Source: JBDIAG01 sp047974565 (GTDB taxonomy: Bacteria > Actinomycetota > Actinomycetes > Actinomycetales > CAWJMD01). From it: a DNA stretch of 64,000 nucleotides. The stretch lies in NCBI GenBank assembly GCA_047974565.1, contig JBKECN010000105.1, positions 1 through 64,000 on the forward strand, given 5' to 3'. The notes beneath the pieces were generated by a model that worked only from the letters and a program-made list of their open reading frames with translations, made no database searches and was not told the origin of the DNA. The translations under genes were made by a program, and so were the position numbers. Shown here in pieces: positions 10,777 through 18,291 of the stretch (position 1 is the first letter of the stretch; every line of letters begins with the position of its first letter).

Positions 10777-11269
10777 GGGCGATTTCTCCCATCGCATGGG
10801 CGGCCGGAAAGTCCGGACGCGACTGACGGCCACCGAGAGTCCGGGCTCAAGCCGGGAAGGGCGGCCGTCCGCGTACCATTCTACGCCCTTGCCGGCCGGT
10901 GGTCTGCCATCTCAGGCCCTTGACGGGCATTTTCCGAGACGCAACCCCCCGCCTTGACTACCCCCACAGGGTGCCCGTTCCACACCGGAGAAGACCTTCA
11001 CCACAGAGTAAGTCGGGCGACATGTCGAACAAGTCGTGATTTCACCCTGGTCCTGGCTTTCGCCCGGCTACCCGTGCGCACCTGGCTCGTCCTGGCTGTT
11101 TCGCGGGAAGGCCCGCCGACCAGGGCCGCGGCGGCCGCCTGGCTTCCTTCGACGCCGCCGGCTGGACCGCCGCACCCGAGGAGGGATGACAGCGACCCAG
11201 CCCCCGATCATGGGGACTGGGTCGTGATGTTCAAAGGCTGGGCCTACGTCAAGGGGGGCCACATGAGAG
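10777..11269. other. Intergenic region upstream of gyrB
   Basis: About 490 bp with no convincing gene. It must contain the gyrB promoter, since the usual upstream neighbours dciA and recF have been displaced. A GC-rich hairpin at 11193-11224 lies just beyond the toxin-operon end. The rest shows no repeat or mobile-element signature that I can see. Confidence 0.5.
11193..11224 (-). terminator. Candidate hairpin terminator after the sdp-like operon
   Basis: CGACCCAG and CTGGGTCG pair, continue after one mismatch with CCCC/GGGG, and leave the 6-nt loop GATCAT. It is about 45 bp past the last gene of the minus-strand operon. No U-tract follows, so it is a GC-rich actinobacterial-type hairpin terminator at best. 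Confidence 0.45.
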
Positions 11270-11725
11270 TTACCGGGGCAGCAGATGGGTGAGTTGCTCT
11301 TTGACAGCCTCCGGATCCTGCGAACTGACCAGGTATCGACGCCCGTCTGAGAGCGTGAACTCCACTACCTGCTCACCACCGGATGACAGCAGCAGGCCCT
11401 TGCCCGAGGCCTTGCCTTTGATCCCCCAGCCGCCGAAGTCTTCGAAGGCCCGCACGCTCACCACGTCCACCTCGGTCGTCTCACTCACCGGGAATCGCTT
11501 GCGGTAGAAGGGGCGGAACCCTACTGCGATGCGGGACCCATCGGTCGCGATCGTCGTACCACTGAGGAAGGCTATTCCCAATGGAAGAAGCGCGATTATC
11601 AGAGCGGCCACTGCTCCGCCCACGGTGCCCTCATAGAGGGCCACGATGAGCGCCAACGGCAAAGCGCCGGCCAAAATGAGAATCTTCAGGCTGCGATCAA
11701 GGGGCTGGAACGACAAGCGCTTCAT
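11270..11725 (-). CDS. Small membrane protein with PH-like domain, fourth gene of sdp-like operon
   Basis: About 151 residues from an ATG at 11725 that follows GAGGTGAG; an upstream in-frame start at 11788 is less likely. Two hydrophobic helices (ILILAGALPLALIVALYEG and VAALIIALLPLGIAFL) are followed by a beta-rich soluble part with SDGRRYLVSSQDPEAVKEQL, similar to bacterial PH-like (DUF3093-type) domains. The start overlaps the end of the SdpB-like gene by 29 nt, so it is translationally linked to that operon. In Bacillus the sdp toxin is paired with a membrane immunity protein, SdpI; this protein does not look like SdpI, but its position makes an immunity or accessory role a fair hypothesis. 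Confidence 0.6.
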   Translation of the reverse strand: MKRLSFQPLDRSLKILILAGALPLALIVALYEGTVGGAVAALIIALLPLGIAFLSGTTIATDGSRIAVGFRPFYRKRFPVSETTEVDVVSVRAFEDFGGWGIKGKASGKGLLLSSGGEQVVEFTLSDGRRYLVSSQDPEAVKEQLTHLLPR

Positions 11726-12752
11726 CTGACTCACCTCGGGATTCGTCGTGTTCTTCGAGAGTACGTCGACCTGGGTCCGTGTCTGCACGGTCTTGAGCTT
11801 CGTCCGGCCCTGACGAGGATGACCCGTCCTGACGCGGCGGGTAGGGCCGGATCAGGTAGAGCGTCAGGGCGCCGGCCATCGAACAGAAGAACGACCAGAG
11901 ACCAAAGACGACTCCGATTCCAGCGTGAAAGCTGAGCCCGGCGATCCACAGCACGCCCCGTACCCGGCGCGGTGCGAACAGGCCGAACATCAAGCCAAAC
12001 TCCAATGCCAAGCTCCCATATGTCAGCAGAATCACGCCGAGGAAGCTACCCGTGACGAAGAACAGAACACCGAACACGGGGTCTGCGGGAGAGAATGTGG
12101 GATCTTGGATCCAGTACCACAGTGCAGTCCCGTTGCTCCATTCCTCCACTCCCAGCTTGGCAATCGCCGCATGTGCGTAGATACCTGCGACCTGAACCCA
12201 GATCAGAACCAGGAAGGCATACGGGAACACCTTAAGGACGATATTTCGATCTTCGTAGCCGCGGTCTCGTCGCCAATGCCACAGACGCCGGTCAAAAAGC
12301 AGCATGGGAGCCAGCAGGAGGGTGAGGGCCCCGGCGACATGGTCGCCTCCGTCGGGAATCGGACTGGAGTTGTATAAACTCCAGGTCACCCACCAGTGGG
12401 GGATGGCCGTCAGCGCGGGCAAGATCCCGAGGATGACCAGGCCGAGGACGACGAGGGCGACCCCACGAGCCAGGGCAAGCGAATCACCGGCGACGCAAAA
12501 GAGCGACAAGGAGGCCGCCGGACCGCTGCACACCACCCCGGTCGGGTAGTTCTCGCTGCGGAAGAACAGCTGGTTCGTAGGAGTCAGAAGCAAGGTGCCC
12601 GCAGTGCCCAGGGCCAGCAATGTCCGAGCCACACCTAACGACGGGCCGAATGGGCTGACCAGGCGGATCGTCCGCTCATATCGAGCGACCATCCCGTCCG
12701 TCTGACCCGGCCGTGGCAGGTGCCCGGTCAGTTGCTCCTTCAATCCGTTCAT
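11697..12752 (-). CDS. SdpB-like membrane protein (toxin maturation)
   Basis: A multi-pass membrane protein of about 351 residues resembling SdpB of the sporulation-delaying-protein system and related HTTM-type membrane proteins. Hydrophobic helices include GVARTLLALGTAGTLLLT, GVALVVLGLVILGILPAL, VFPYAFLVLIWVQVAGIY and VLFFVTGSFLGVILLTYG. A Trp/His-rich segment (AIPHWWVTWSLYNSS) and AHAAIAKLGVEEW are typical of the family. In Bacillus subtilis SdpB with SdpA is required to mature SdpC into the toxic peptide SDP. Its ATG overlaps the sdpA-like stop as ATGA. The C-terminal 45 residues are polar and charged and probably cytoplasmic. Confidence 0.8.
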   Translation of the reverse strand: MNGLKEQLTGHLPRPGQTDGMVARYERTIRLVSPFGPSLGVARTLLALGTAGTLLLTPTNQLFFRSENYPTGVVCSGPAASLSLFCVAGDSLALARGVALVVLGLVILGILPALTAIPHWWVTWSLYNSSPIPDGGDHVAGALTLLLAPMLLFDRRLWHWRRDRGYEDRNIVLKVFPYAFLVLIWVQVAGIYAHAAIAKLGVEEWSNGTALWYWIQDPTFSPADPVFGVLFFVTGSFLGVILLTYGSLALEFGLMFGLFAPRRVRGVLWIAGLSFHAGIGVVFGLWSFFCSMAGALTLYLIRPYPPRQDGSSSSGPDEAQDRADTDPGRRTLEEHDESRGESDEALVVPAP

Positions 12753-13339
12753 GACAACTCCTGGCACTGGACGTCGAGGACGACGACTTCGTGCGGCATC
12801 TCCTGCACCGAATCGCGATACAGCCAGGGCACCGGATCGGTGCGGACCAGCCCGACCCTGCCGCACAGCCGTAGGTCATAGCCGCGACTGGTGACGCCGA
12901 TGGCGGGCGTGTTTTGCAGGCAGGCATTGAGGTCGGTGTCGGAGCAGCTGGCCCATTCCACCTCGCCGAGGCCCTTCATCGCCTGTTCGGTGTCAAACTC
13001 TGTCAGCCGCGACGACCGGTTCCAGCCGAACGCGAAGCGCGCCGTACCGTTCGGCCCGCGGATGGCAGGGGTCCAGCCGTCCTCCCCCGGCCGGTACGGC
13101 ACCACGTGCGCAAGCCTGGGCGACTTGGTGAAGAAGCCCCACCCCTGGACGGACAACAATGAGACGGACTCACCAGTCGACCTGCTGGCGCCTCGGGTGA
13201 GGTCTGCGACCGGCAACCAGGTGAGCCCGGCGACCACGCCGAGCGCGGCGACCAGCACGATGACCGAGGTCAGGTGCGGGGCGCCGGCCCGGCGAGGCCC
13301 GCCGAGTCGCGTGGAACTACGCCGGATCACACGACTCAT
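12749..13339 (-). CDS. SdpA-like antimicrobial peptide system protein
   Basis: A 196-residue protein with one N-terminal membrane anchor (SVIVLVAALGVVAGLTWL) and a soluble domain starting with SVQGWGFFTKSPR, the typical opening of the SdpA family conserved core. Four cysteines lie in the second half (WASCSDTDLNACLQN, LRLCGRVG, VQCQELS), consistent with an extracytoplasmic location. SdpA and SdpB act together in maturing SDP-type toxins. GAGAGG precedes the ATG. It is 50 bp downstream of the toxin-precursor gene and overlaps the sdpB-like gene by 4 nt. Confidence 0.78.
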   Translation of the reverse strand: MSRVIRRSSTRLGGPRRAGAPHLTSVIVLVAALGVVAGLTWLPVADLTRGASRSTGESVSLLSVQGWGFFTKSPRLAHVVPYRPGEDGWTPAIRGPNGTARFAFGWNRSSRLTEFDTEQAMKGLGEVEWASCSDTDLNACLQNTPAIGVTSRGYDLRLCGRVGLVRTDPVPWLYRDSVQEMPHEVVVLDVQCQELS

Positions 13340-13389
13340 GACGACCTCTCGTCACGCCGCGAGCATGCCGTCGGTCCGTCCGGGCACCC

Positions 13390-14019
13390 TCATGACAGCG
13401 CCATGATGTCGAGGACCAGACGTTCCTTGGCTGCCTGCGTGGTGGAGTCAGTGGCCGAGGATCCGCACCAGAGCCAGATCCCGCACCACAGGGCACCGCC
13501 GACGACGACGGCGGCCAATCCGGTGACCACGACAGTGTTGTGCACTGCGGCCGCGGCATAGGCGACACAGACCACGGCTACCCCGCACGCCTGGGTCGAT
13601 TCGGCGCCGGCCGCCTGGGCCTGAGCCGGGGAAAGGCCCTGAGCCGACAACTGGCTACGGGAGAAGGTGTTGACCACCGATCCCAGTTCGCTCAGACCCT
13701 GCTCGGTCCGCACCGGATCCCCGCTGCGCAGATGCTCGATGGCAGATCCCATGTCGGCTGGGTAGTCCGCCAGCATGGTGTCCACCGATCGGATGGCTGC
13801 CGACTCGTAGCGAGCCTGGGCGGCGCGTTGGCCGGAGTTGGTGACCTCTGCGCTCACGCCGAGGTCATCGGCCGCCGGTCCGACTCCGTACACCAGACCG
13901 AGCACGAGTTCACGATCGGTCACCGACCGGTCGAACCTCGTGGTGGCGGTGGCGAGCCCGGTGCCAGCGATGGACACCAGGACGGTCACCAAGAGCGCGA
14001 CTATCGTTCTGAACTTCAT
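13390..14019 (-). CDS. SdpC-like antimicrobial peptide precursor
   Basis: A 209-residue secreted precursor. The start at 14019 is chosen for the GGGAGG site 5 nt upstream; an upstream in-frame start at 14076 is unlikely. Residues 1-27 form a signal peptide (FRTIVALLVTVLVSIAGTG). The middle carries an SdpC-like region with GLVYGVGPAADDLG. The C-terminal third is a strongly hydrophobic segment flanked by cysteines: ACGVAVVC, a stretch rich in Ala and Val, then WCGIWLWCG. In Bacillus the mature SDP toxin is cut from an internal hydrophobic part of SdpC and carries a disulfide, so the CGVAVVC region is the likely start of the active peptide here. First gene of a four-gene operon. Confidence 0.78.
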   Translation of the reverse strand: MKFRTIVALLVTVLVSIAGTGLATATTRFDRSVTDRELVLGLVYGVGPAADDLGVSAEVTNSGQRAAQARYESAAIRSVDTMLADYPADMGSAIEHLRSGDPVRTEQGLSELGSVVNTFSRSQLSAQGLSPAQAQAAGAESTQACGVAVVCVAYAAAAVHNTVVVTGLAAVVVGGALWCGIWLWCGSSATDSTTQAAKERLVLDIMALS

Positions 14020-14073
14020 TGAACCTCCCGAGTTGAAGGACATGGCGGTTCGCGCGAACGCCCTCACCCTACG

Positions 14074-14083
14074 CAACCGGTTG
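14074..14083. promoter_or_regulatory. 10-bp palindrome in sdp-like operon promoter region
   Basis: The perfect palindrome CAACCGGTTG lies 55 bp upstream of the sdpC-like start, in an AT-richer stretch that also holds a minus-strand TAAGGT candidate -10 box. It could be an operator; the assignment is weak because such palindromes occur by chance. Confidence 0.3.
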
Positions 14084-14217
14084 AATACCTTACAAGGGTT
14101 GTTTTAGGATTAAATCGGTCAGAGGATCGCTGTGCTGGGGTCGGTCGATCACTGTCCGCGATGTGTCCAGCCACATGCTGCGGGGGTGAACATGCCGGAC
14201 GGTGACATAGTCGGCAC

Positions 14218-15300
14218 ATGGGCAAAGCCGAGGCGGTCATGGTGGATGCGGGTGGGCGTGAGGTCCGGGTCAGCAGCCCGGACCGGGTGATCTACCAGGC
14301 CACCGGGCACAGCGCCCCGGTCACCAAGGCGATGGTCGCCGAGTACTTCGCCGTGGTCGGGGACGCCCTGTTGCGGGCTATCGGCCAGCGGCCCACCGCG
14401 CTGGAACGCTGGACCAGCGGCGTGCGGGACGGGATGCGGCTGGCTACCGGCCCGGGGGACCGCTCGGCCGACGCGTTTTACCAGAAGCGGGTGCCCAAGG
14501 GCGCCCCGGACTACCTGGAGTCCGTGCGGATCACCTTTCCCAGCGGTCGCACCGCGCAGGAGATCTGCCCCACGGAGGTGGCCGTTCCGGTGTGGTGCGC
14601 CCAGATGGGCACGCTCACCTTTCACCCCTGGCCGGTGCGCCGACCGGACGTGGACCACCCCGACCAGCTGCGGATCGACCTCGATCCGCAGGAGGGAACC
14701 AGCTTCGCCGACGCCGTCCGGGTCGCCGGCCTGGCCCGGACCCTGCTGGAGGAGTTGGGCATCCGGAGTTTCCCCAAGACCAGCGGCAACCGCGGTGTGC
14801 ACATCTTCGTGCCGATCGAACCGCGGTGGGACTTCGCCGACGTGCGGCACGCGGCGATCGGGGTGGGCCAGGAGTTGGAGCGGCGCGATCCGCACGGCGT
14901 GACCACCGCCTGGTGGAAGGAGGAGCGGGGGGCGCGGATCTTCGTTGACTTCAACCAGAACTGCCGGGATCGCACGATGGCCTCGGCGTACTCTCTGCGC
15001 CCGATCGCCGGTGCCCCGGTGTCCATGCCGCTGGAGTGGGACGAACTCGCCGAGACCGACGACCCGCACGTGTGGAACCTGTTCACCGTGCCCACCCGAC
15101 TCGCCGACCGCGGTGACGCGTGGGCCGACATCGACGCCGTCGCCCACGACCTCACGCCGATGCTCGACCTCTGGGACGGGGTGGAGCGCAACTTCCCACC
15201 CGACTACCCCAAGATGCCGGGGGAGCCGCCGAGGGTGCAGCCCTCGAAGAAGGTTGCCGCGCACTGGGACCAGGAAGGCAACCGGATCGAGGGCGCGTGA
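14218..15300 (+). CDS. Stand-alone LigD-type primase-polymerase domain protein
   Basis: A 360-residue protein matching the polymerase domain (archaeo-eukaryotic primase fold) of bacterial NHEJ ligase D, without ligase or nuclease domains. The metal-binding motif is RIDLDPQ near residue 145, and other conserved segments are TSGNRGVHIFVP (about 183-194), WKEERGARIFVDFNQN and the final SLRPIAGAPVSMPLEWDEL. In LigD this domain adds nucleotides at DNA breaks. No Ku or ligase gene is in the window. The start at 14218 lacks an obvious ribosome binding site; the gene runs divergently from the sdp-like operon. Confidence 0.88.
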   Translation: MGKAEAVMVDAGGREVRVSSPDRVIYQATGHSAPVTKAMVAEYFAVVGDALLRAIGQRPTALERWTSGVRDGMRLATGPGDRSADAFYQKRVPKGAPDYLESVRITFPSGRTAQEICPTEVAVPVWCAQMGTLTFHPWPVRRPDVDHPDQLRIDLDPQEGTSFADAVRVAGLARTLLEELGIRSFPKTSGNRGVHIFVPIEPRWDFADVRHAAIGVGQELERRDPHGVTTAWWKEERGARIFVDFNQNCRDRTMASAYSLRPIAGAPVSMPLEWDELAETDDPHVWNLFTVPTRLADRGDAWADIDAVAHDLTPMLDLWDGVERNFPPDYPKMPGEPPRVQPSKKVAAHWDQEGNRIEGA

Positions 15301-15406
15301 GTCGGTGGTGACGCCCAGCACTCCGGAACTGCCCGCGCGTGGCCATACTGCTGGGAGCGCCCGATCCGATCCGCTGGTTCTGCGGACCCGTCACCCTGGA
15401 GACCCG

Positions 15407-16309
15407 ATGTCCGATGCCATCGCCCTGACCGAGTACGGCGGCCCCGAGGTGCTGCACCTGATCGACCTACCGCCCGCGGCCCCTGGCCCCGGGCAGGTGC
15501 GCATCCGCGTTCGGGCCGCCTCGGTCAACCCCTTCGACCTCAAGGTGCGCCAGGGGGCGATGGGCGGCACCGCCTCCGCGGACGCGCCGGTGGTCCTGGG
15601 CTTGGACGCGGCAGGCGTGGTGGAGCAGGTCGGCGACGGCGTGGAACTGCAGGTGGGTGATGAGGTCTTCGGCATCGCCGAGTCCGGCGCCTACCGGCAG
15701 CAGGCGCTGCTGAGTCGGGCCATCGCCAAGCCCCGCGACCTGTCCTTCGAGCTCGCTGCCTCGGTGGTGACCGTGGGCCGTACCGCCGAGCGGGTGCTCG
15801 CCGAACTCGGCGTGCATGCCGGGCAGACCCTGCTGGTGCACGGCGCTGCCGGCAGCGTCGGGGTGCTGGCAGCACAACTGGCCGTGTCCCGGGGCATCGC
15901 GGTGGTGGGAACCGCGGGCGAGCGCGACCTGGAGTGGCTGAGCACGCTGGGAGTTCGCCCGGCCCGGTACGGACCCGGCTGGATGGAGCGGGTACGGCAG
16001 GCCGCGCCACAGATCGACCTGATCTTCGACGCCTCCGGTGCCGGAGTCCTCGCGGACTCGGTGGAACTGGTGGGCGATCCTGCCAAGGTGGTGACCATCG
16101 CCGATCCGGCTGCGGCCGAGCATGGAGTGCGATTCAGTTCCGGCGGGCCGGACCCCAGCGGGCAAACCCTGCCCACGCTGGCCCAGCTGGCCGCTGACGG
16201 AGTGCTCACCCTGCCGATCGGCGCCACCTACCCCCTGGCCGAGGCGGCCACCGCGCATGCGGACATAGAGGCCCGGCGCAGCCGTGGCAAGGTCGTGCTC
16301 CTGCCCTGA
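15407..16309 (+). CDS. Zinc-independent quinone oxidoreductase-like MDR protein
   Basis: A 300-residue medium-chain dehydrogenase/reductase. The N-terminal GroES-like domain has EYGGPEVL and RAASVNPFDLK, the central NADP-binding motif is HGAAGSVG (about 143-150), and the C-terminus has the family ending GKVVLLP. It has no zinc ligands, so it belongs with the quinone oxidoreductase/zeta-crystallin group, which reduces quinones or enones with NADPH. CTGGAG precedes the ATG at 15407. It follows the LigD-type gene by 106 bp in the same direction; no functional link is apparent. Confidence 0.88.
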   Translation: MSDAIALTEYGGPEVLHLIDLPPAAPGPGQVRIRVRAASVNPFDLKVRQGAMGGTASADAPVVLGLDAAGVVEQVGDGVELQVGDEVFGIAESGAYRQQALLSRAIAKPRDLSFELAASVVTVGRTAERVLAELGVHAGQTLLVHGAAGSVGVLAAQLAVSRGIAVVGTAGERDLEWLSTLGVRPARYGPGWMERVRQAAPQIDLIFDASGAGVLADSVELVGDPAKVVTIADPAAAEHGVRFSSGGPDPSGQTLPTLAQLAADGVLTLPIGATYPLAEAATAHADIEARRSRGKVVLLP

Positions 16310-16410
16310 CCTGACCGACCCGGCCTGGCGTCACCGACCAGGCACGCAGCGCAGGTCAGACCGGTCGGCGACGCGGGCTCCTGGGGCTGGGCTCAGGTGG
16401 CCTGGCCGGG

Positions 16411-16461
16411 CCGGGCTGGCGGCCGGTTGGGCTTGCCCGGGCTGGCGGGCGGTTGGGTTTG
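16411..16461. repeat. Two-copy 26-bp GC-rich direct repeat
   Basis: CCGGGCTGGCGG followed by a C or G and then CGGTTGGG occurs at 16411-16435 and again at 16437-16461 with 23 of 25 positions identical. It lies between the convergent MDR and virulence-factor genes. It is probably a slipped-strand duplication. Confidence 0.6.
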
Positions 16462-16472
16462 CCCGGGCAGAG

Positions 16473-16775
16473 TCACTCGGCGGGGTCAGCGAGGGTGTCG
16501 AGGTAGGCCGACACCCGCTCGGAGCTCCACTCCGCCTCAAGATCGGCAACCACGCGCTCGCAGGCGGCGGCGGGGTCGTCACCGGTCTCCACCCAGTCGG
16601 CCCGGATCCAGCCATCCAGGTAGGCCGCGGAATCGGTGGCACCCAGTCGCATGGCGGCCTCGTCGATAGCCTCCTGGAAGCGCTGCGGGAGCGGGGTCTT
16701 GGTGGTGGTGTCGGCGTTGCGGGCGACCACCATCGAGGGCAGATCGCGCCAGAAGGTGATCTGGTACTCGGTCAC
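16473..16775 (-). CDS. Virulence-factor family protein (small conserved protein)
   Basis: A 100-residue acidic cytosolic protein beginning MTEYQITFWRDLPSMVVAR, with PLPQRFQEAIDEAAMRLG and YLDGWIRADW. This fits a small family conserved in actinobacteria and proteobacteria that databases call 'virulence factor', a name with little experimental basis; the biochemical role is unknown. It stands alone, convergent with the MDR gene. Confidence 0.7.
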   Translation of the reverse strand: MTEYQITFWRDLPSMVVARNADTTTKTPLPQRFQEAIDEAAMRLGATDSAAYLDGWIRADWVETGDDPAAACERVVADLEAEWSSERVSAYLDTLADPAE

Positions 16776-17153
16776 GCGCGCAGGCTACTTGTCCCCGGCC
16801 CACGAATCGTGACATCCACGCCGCACACGCCCGACCGAACCTGAACGCGACCTAAACAGGGCGTCGCCGGCGCCCGCGACGGCCGGGACTCCACACTGCA
16901 CGCACCCCCCGATCGGGATGCCACACGCGAGCCGAGAGCGGTACCAGCAGACGGACATGCACACCGGCCGACACGGGACCTGGCCCACGCACCCGCCGGT
17001 CGCCGTCAGCGGTGGAGTGCATGTCCTTCTGCAGACGCCCTGCGCGAGATCTCACGCACGAGAGGGGGTCTGCAGTTTCGGGTGCAATATCGACTACCTT
17101 CAGTAGTCGAGTTTCACTCTACGTATACGTTCCAGTATGCCGATAGTTCCAGC
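16776..17153. other. Intergenic region with long inverted repeat
   Basis: About 380 bp upstream of the secreted beta-helix gene. I see no gene in it. It contains the 16-bp inverted repeat listed separately and an AT-richer stretch at 17085-17150 where the promoter of the beta-helix gene probably lies. Confidence 0.5.
16947..17032. repeat. Inverted repeat, 16-bp arms, 54-bp spacing
   Basis: The left arm GCAGACGGACATGCAC (16947-16962) and right arm GTGCATGTCCTTCTGC (17017-17032) are complementary at 15 of 16 positions. The pair lies about 120 bp upstream of the beta-helix gene. It could be a regulator binding pair or the ends of a small vanished element; no gene lies between the arms. Confidence 0.6.
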
Positions 17154-18194
17154 ATGACCCCCCGGAACACCACCCCCAGGAAGACCACCCGGTGGCTCGT
17201 CCACGCGGCGGTGGCGGGCGTCGTGGCTGTGTTGCACGGCCACGCACCTACCGCCGCGATCGCGGCCGAAACCACCACGACCACAACCGCCAGTCGCACG
17301 GTTACCGTCTCCACGGCCGACGAACTGGCTGCAGCCCTGAAGGCTGCCAGCGCGGGAACCACCATCCAGCTACGGGACGGGCTCTACCAGGGCCGGTTCC
17401 GGATCACCGCGTCCGGCACCCCCCAGGCGCCGATCCGGATCGTGGGATCGCGGGCCGCCATCCTCGATGGAGGTTCGATCGAGACCGGCTACGTGCTGCA
17501 CCTCGACCGCGCCAGCTACGTGGAGGTGCACGGCATCACGGTGCGCAACGGGAGCAAGGGCATCATCCTCGACGAGGCCACCCACAACGTGCTCAGCGAC
17601 CTCGATGTGCACACCACCGGTGACGAACTCGTGCACCTGCGCAACAACAGCAGCGACAACACCATCACCGGCTGCGACATCCATGATTCAGGACTCGTGC
17701 ACCCGGGGTGGGGCGAAGGCGTGTACATCGGCCTGTGGCACGGCAATTGGAGCACCTCACAGTCCCGTACCGGTGGCGAGCCGGACCGCTCCGACCGCAA
17801 CCTCGTCTCCTACAACCACATCCACTCGGTCACCGCCGAGCCGCTGGACCTCAAGGAGGGCACCTCGGCCGGGCGGATCATCGGCAACCTGCTCGAGGCG
17901 GACGGGCTGACCGGAGAGAACTCGGCCGACTCCTGGGCTGATGTCAAGGGCAACGACTACCTCATCACCGGCAATGAAGGACGCAACGGGGGTACCGCGC
18001 TCAAGGACGGTTGGCAAGTGCACCAGCCGATCCCCGGCTCGGGCACCGGCAACGTCTTCGACGGCAACACCGGCCGCATCGCCAGCACCGGCTTCGGTAT
18101 CCGGGTGGATATCTACGCCGGCAGCAACACCGTCCGGACGACGAACACCTTCGTACCCGCGGCCAGCGGCCTGACGAACGTCGCAGTGAGCTGA
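17154..18194 (+). CDS. Secreted right-handed parallel beta-helix protein
   Basis: A 346-residue exported protein starting at 17154 (MTPRNTTPRKTTR), with a signal peptide ending near AAIAAE at residue 37 and a Thr-rich stretch after it. The body consists of beta-helix coils with recurrent DG/NN turns: LRDGLYQGRF, AILDGGSIE, VRNGSKGIILDEATHN, LRNNSSDNTITGC, IIGNLLEADG. This fold is used by polysaccharide lyases and epimerases (pectate lyase, PL6, NosD-like). The segment GEGVYIGLWHGNW is conserved among uncharacterised members. A polysaccharide substrate is likely; given the alginate-like operon at 35.5-39.9 kb, an acidic polymer is one option. Specific activity is not assignable. Confidence 0.75.
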   Translation: MTPRNTTPRKTTRWLVHAAVAGVVAVLHGHAPTAAIAAETTTTTTASRTVTVSTADELAAALKAASAGTTIQLRDGLYQGRFRITASGTPQAPIRIVGSRAAILDGGSIETGYVLHLDRASYVEVHGITVRNGSKGIILDEATHNVLSDLDVHTTGDELVHLRNNSSDNTITGCDIHDSGLVHPGWGEGVYIGLWHGNWSTSQSRTGGEPDRSDRNLVSYNHIHSVTAEPLDLKEGTSAGRIIGNLLEADGLTGENSADSWADVKGNDYLITGNEGRNGGTALKDGWQVHQPIPGSGTGNVFDGNTGRIASTGFGIRVDIYAGSNTVRTTNTFVPAASGLTNVAVS

Positions 18195-18291
18195 GGCTGT
18201 CCAAGACCAGGCCGGGTGTGCAGTCGCGACACCTGGGCGTCGCAGCCGGCACTGGCCGGACCACCAGGGAACCCACGGGTCCCGCAGAGTT

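Noticed and set aside
14149..15321. 390-codon minus-strand frame overlapping the LigD-type polymerase gene
   Set aside because: The plus-strand frame has the conserved polymerase motifs; the antisense translation is His/Pro/Gly-rich and unlike a folded protein.
16411..16461. GC-rich repeat considered as a second CRISPR or REP element
   Set aside because: Only two adjacent copies with no spacer and no recurrence elsewhere in the window; a local duplication is enough.
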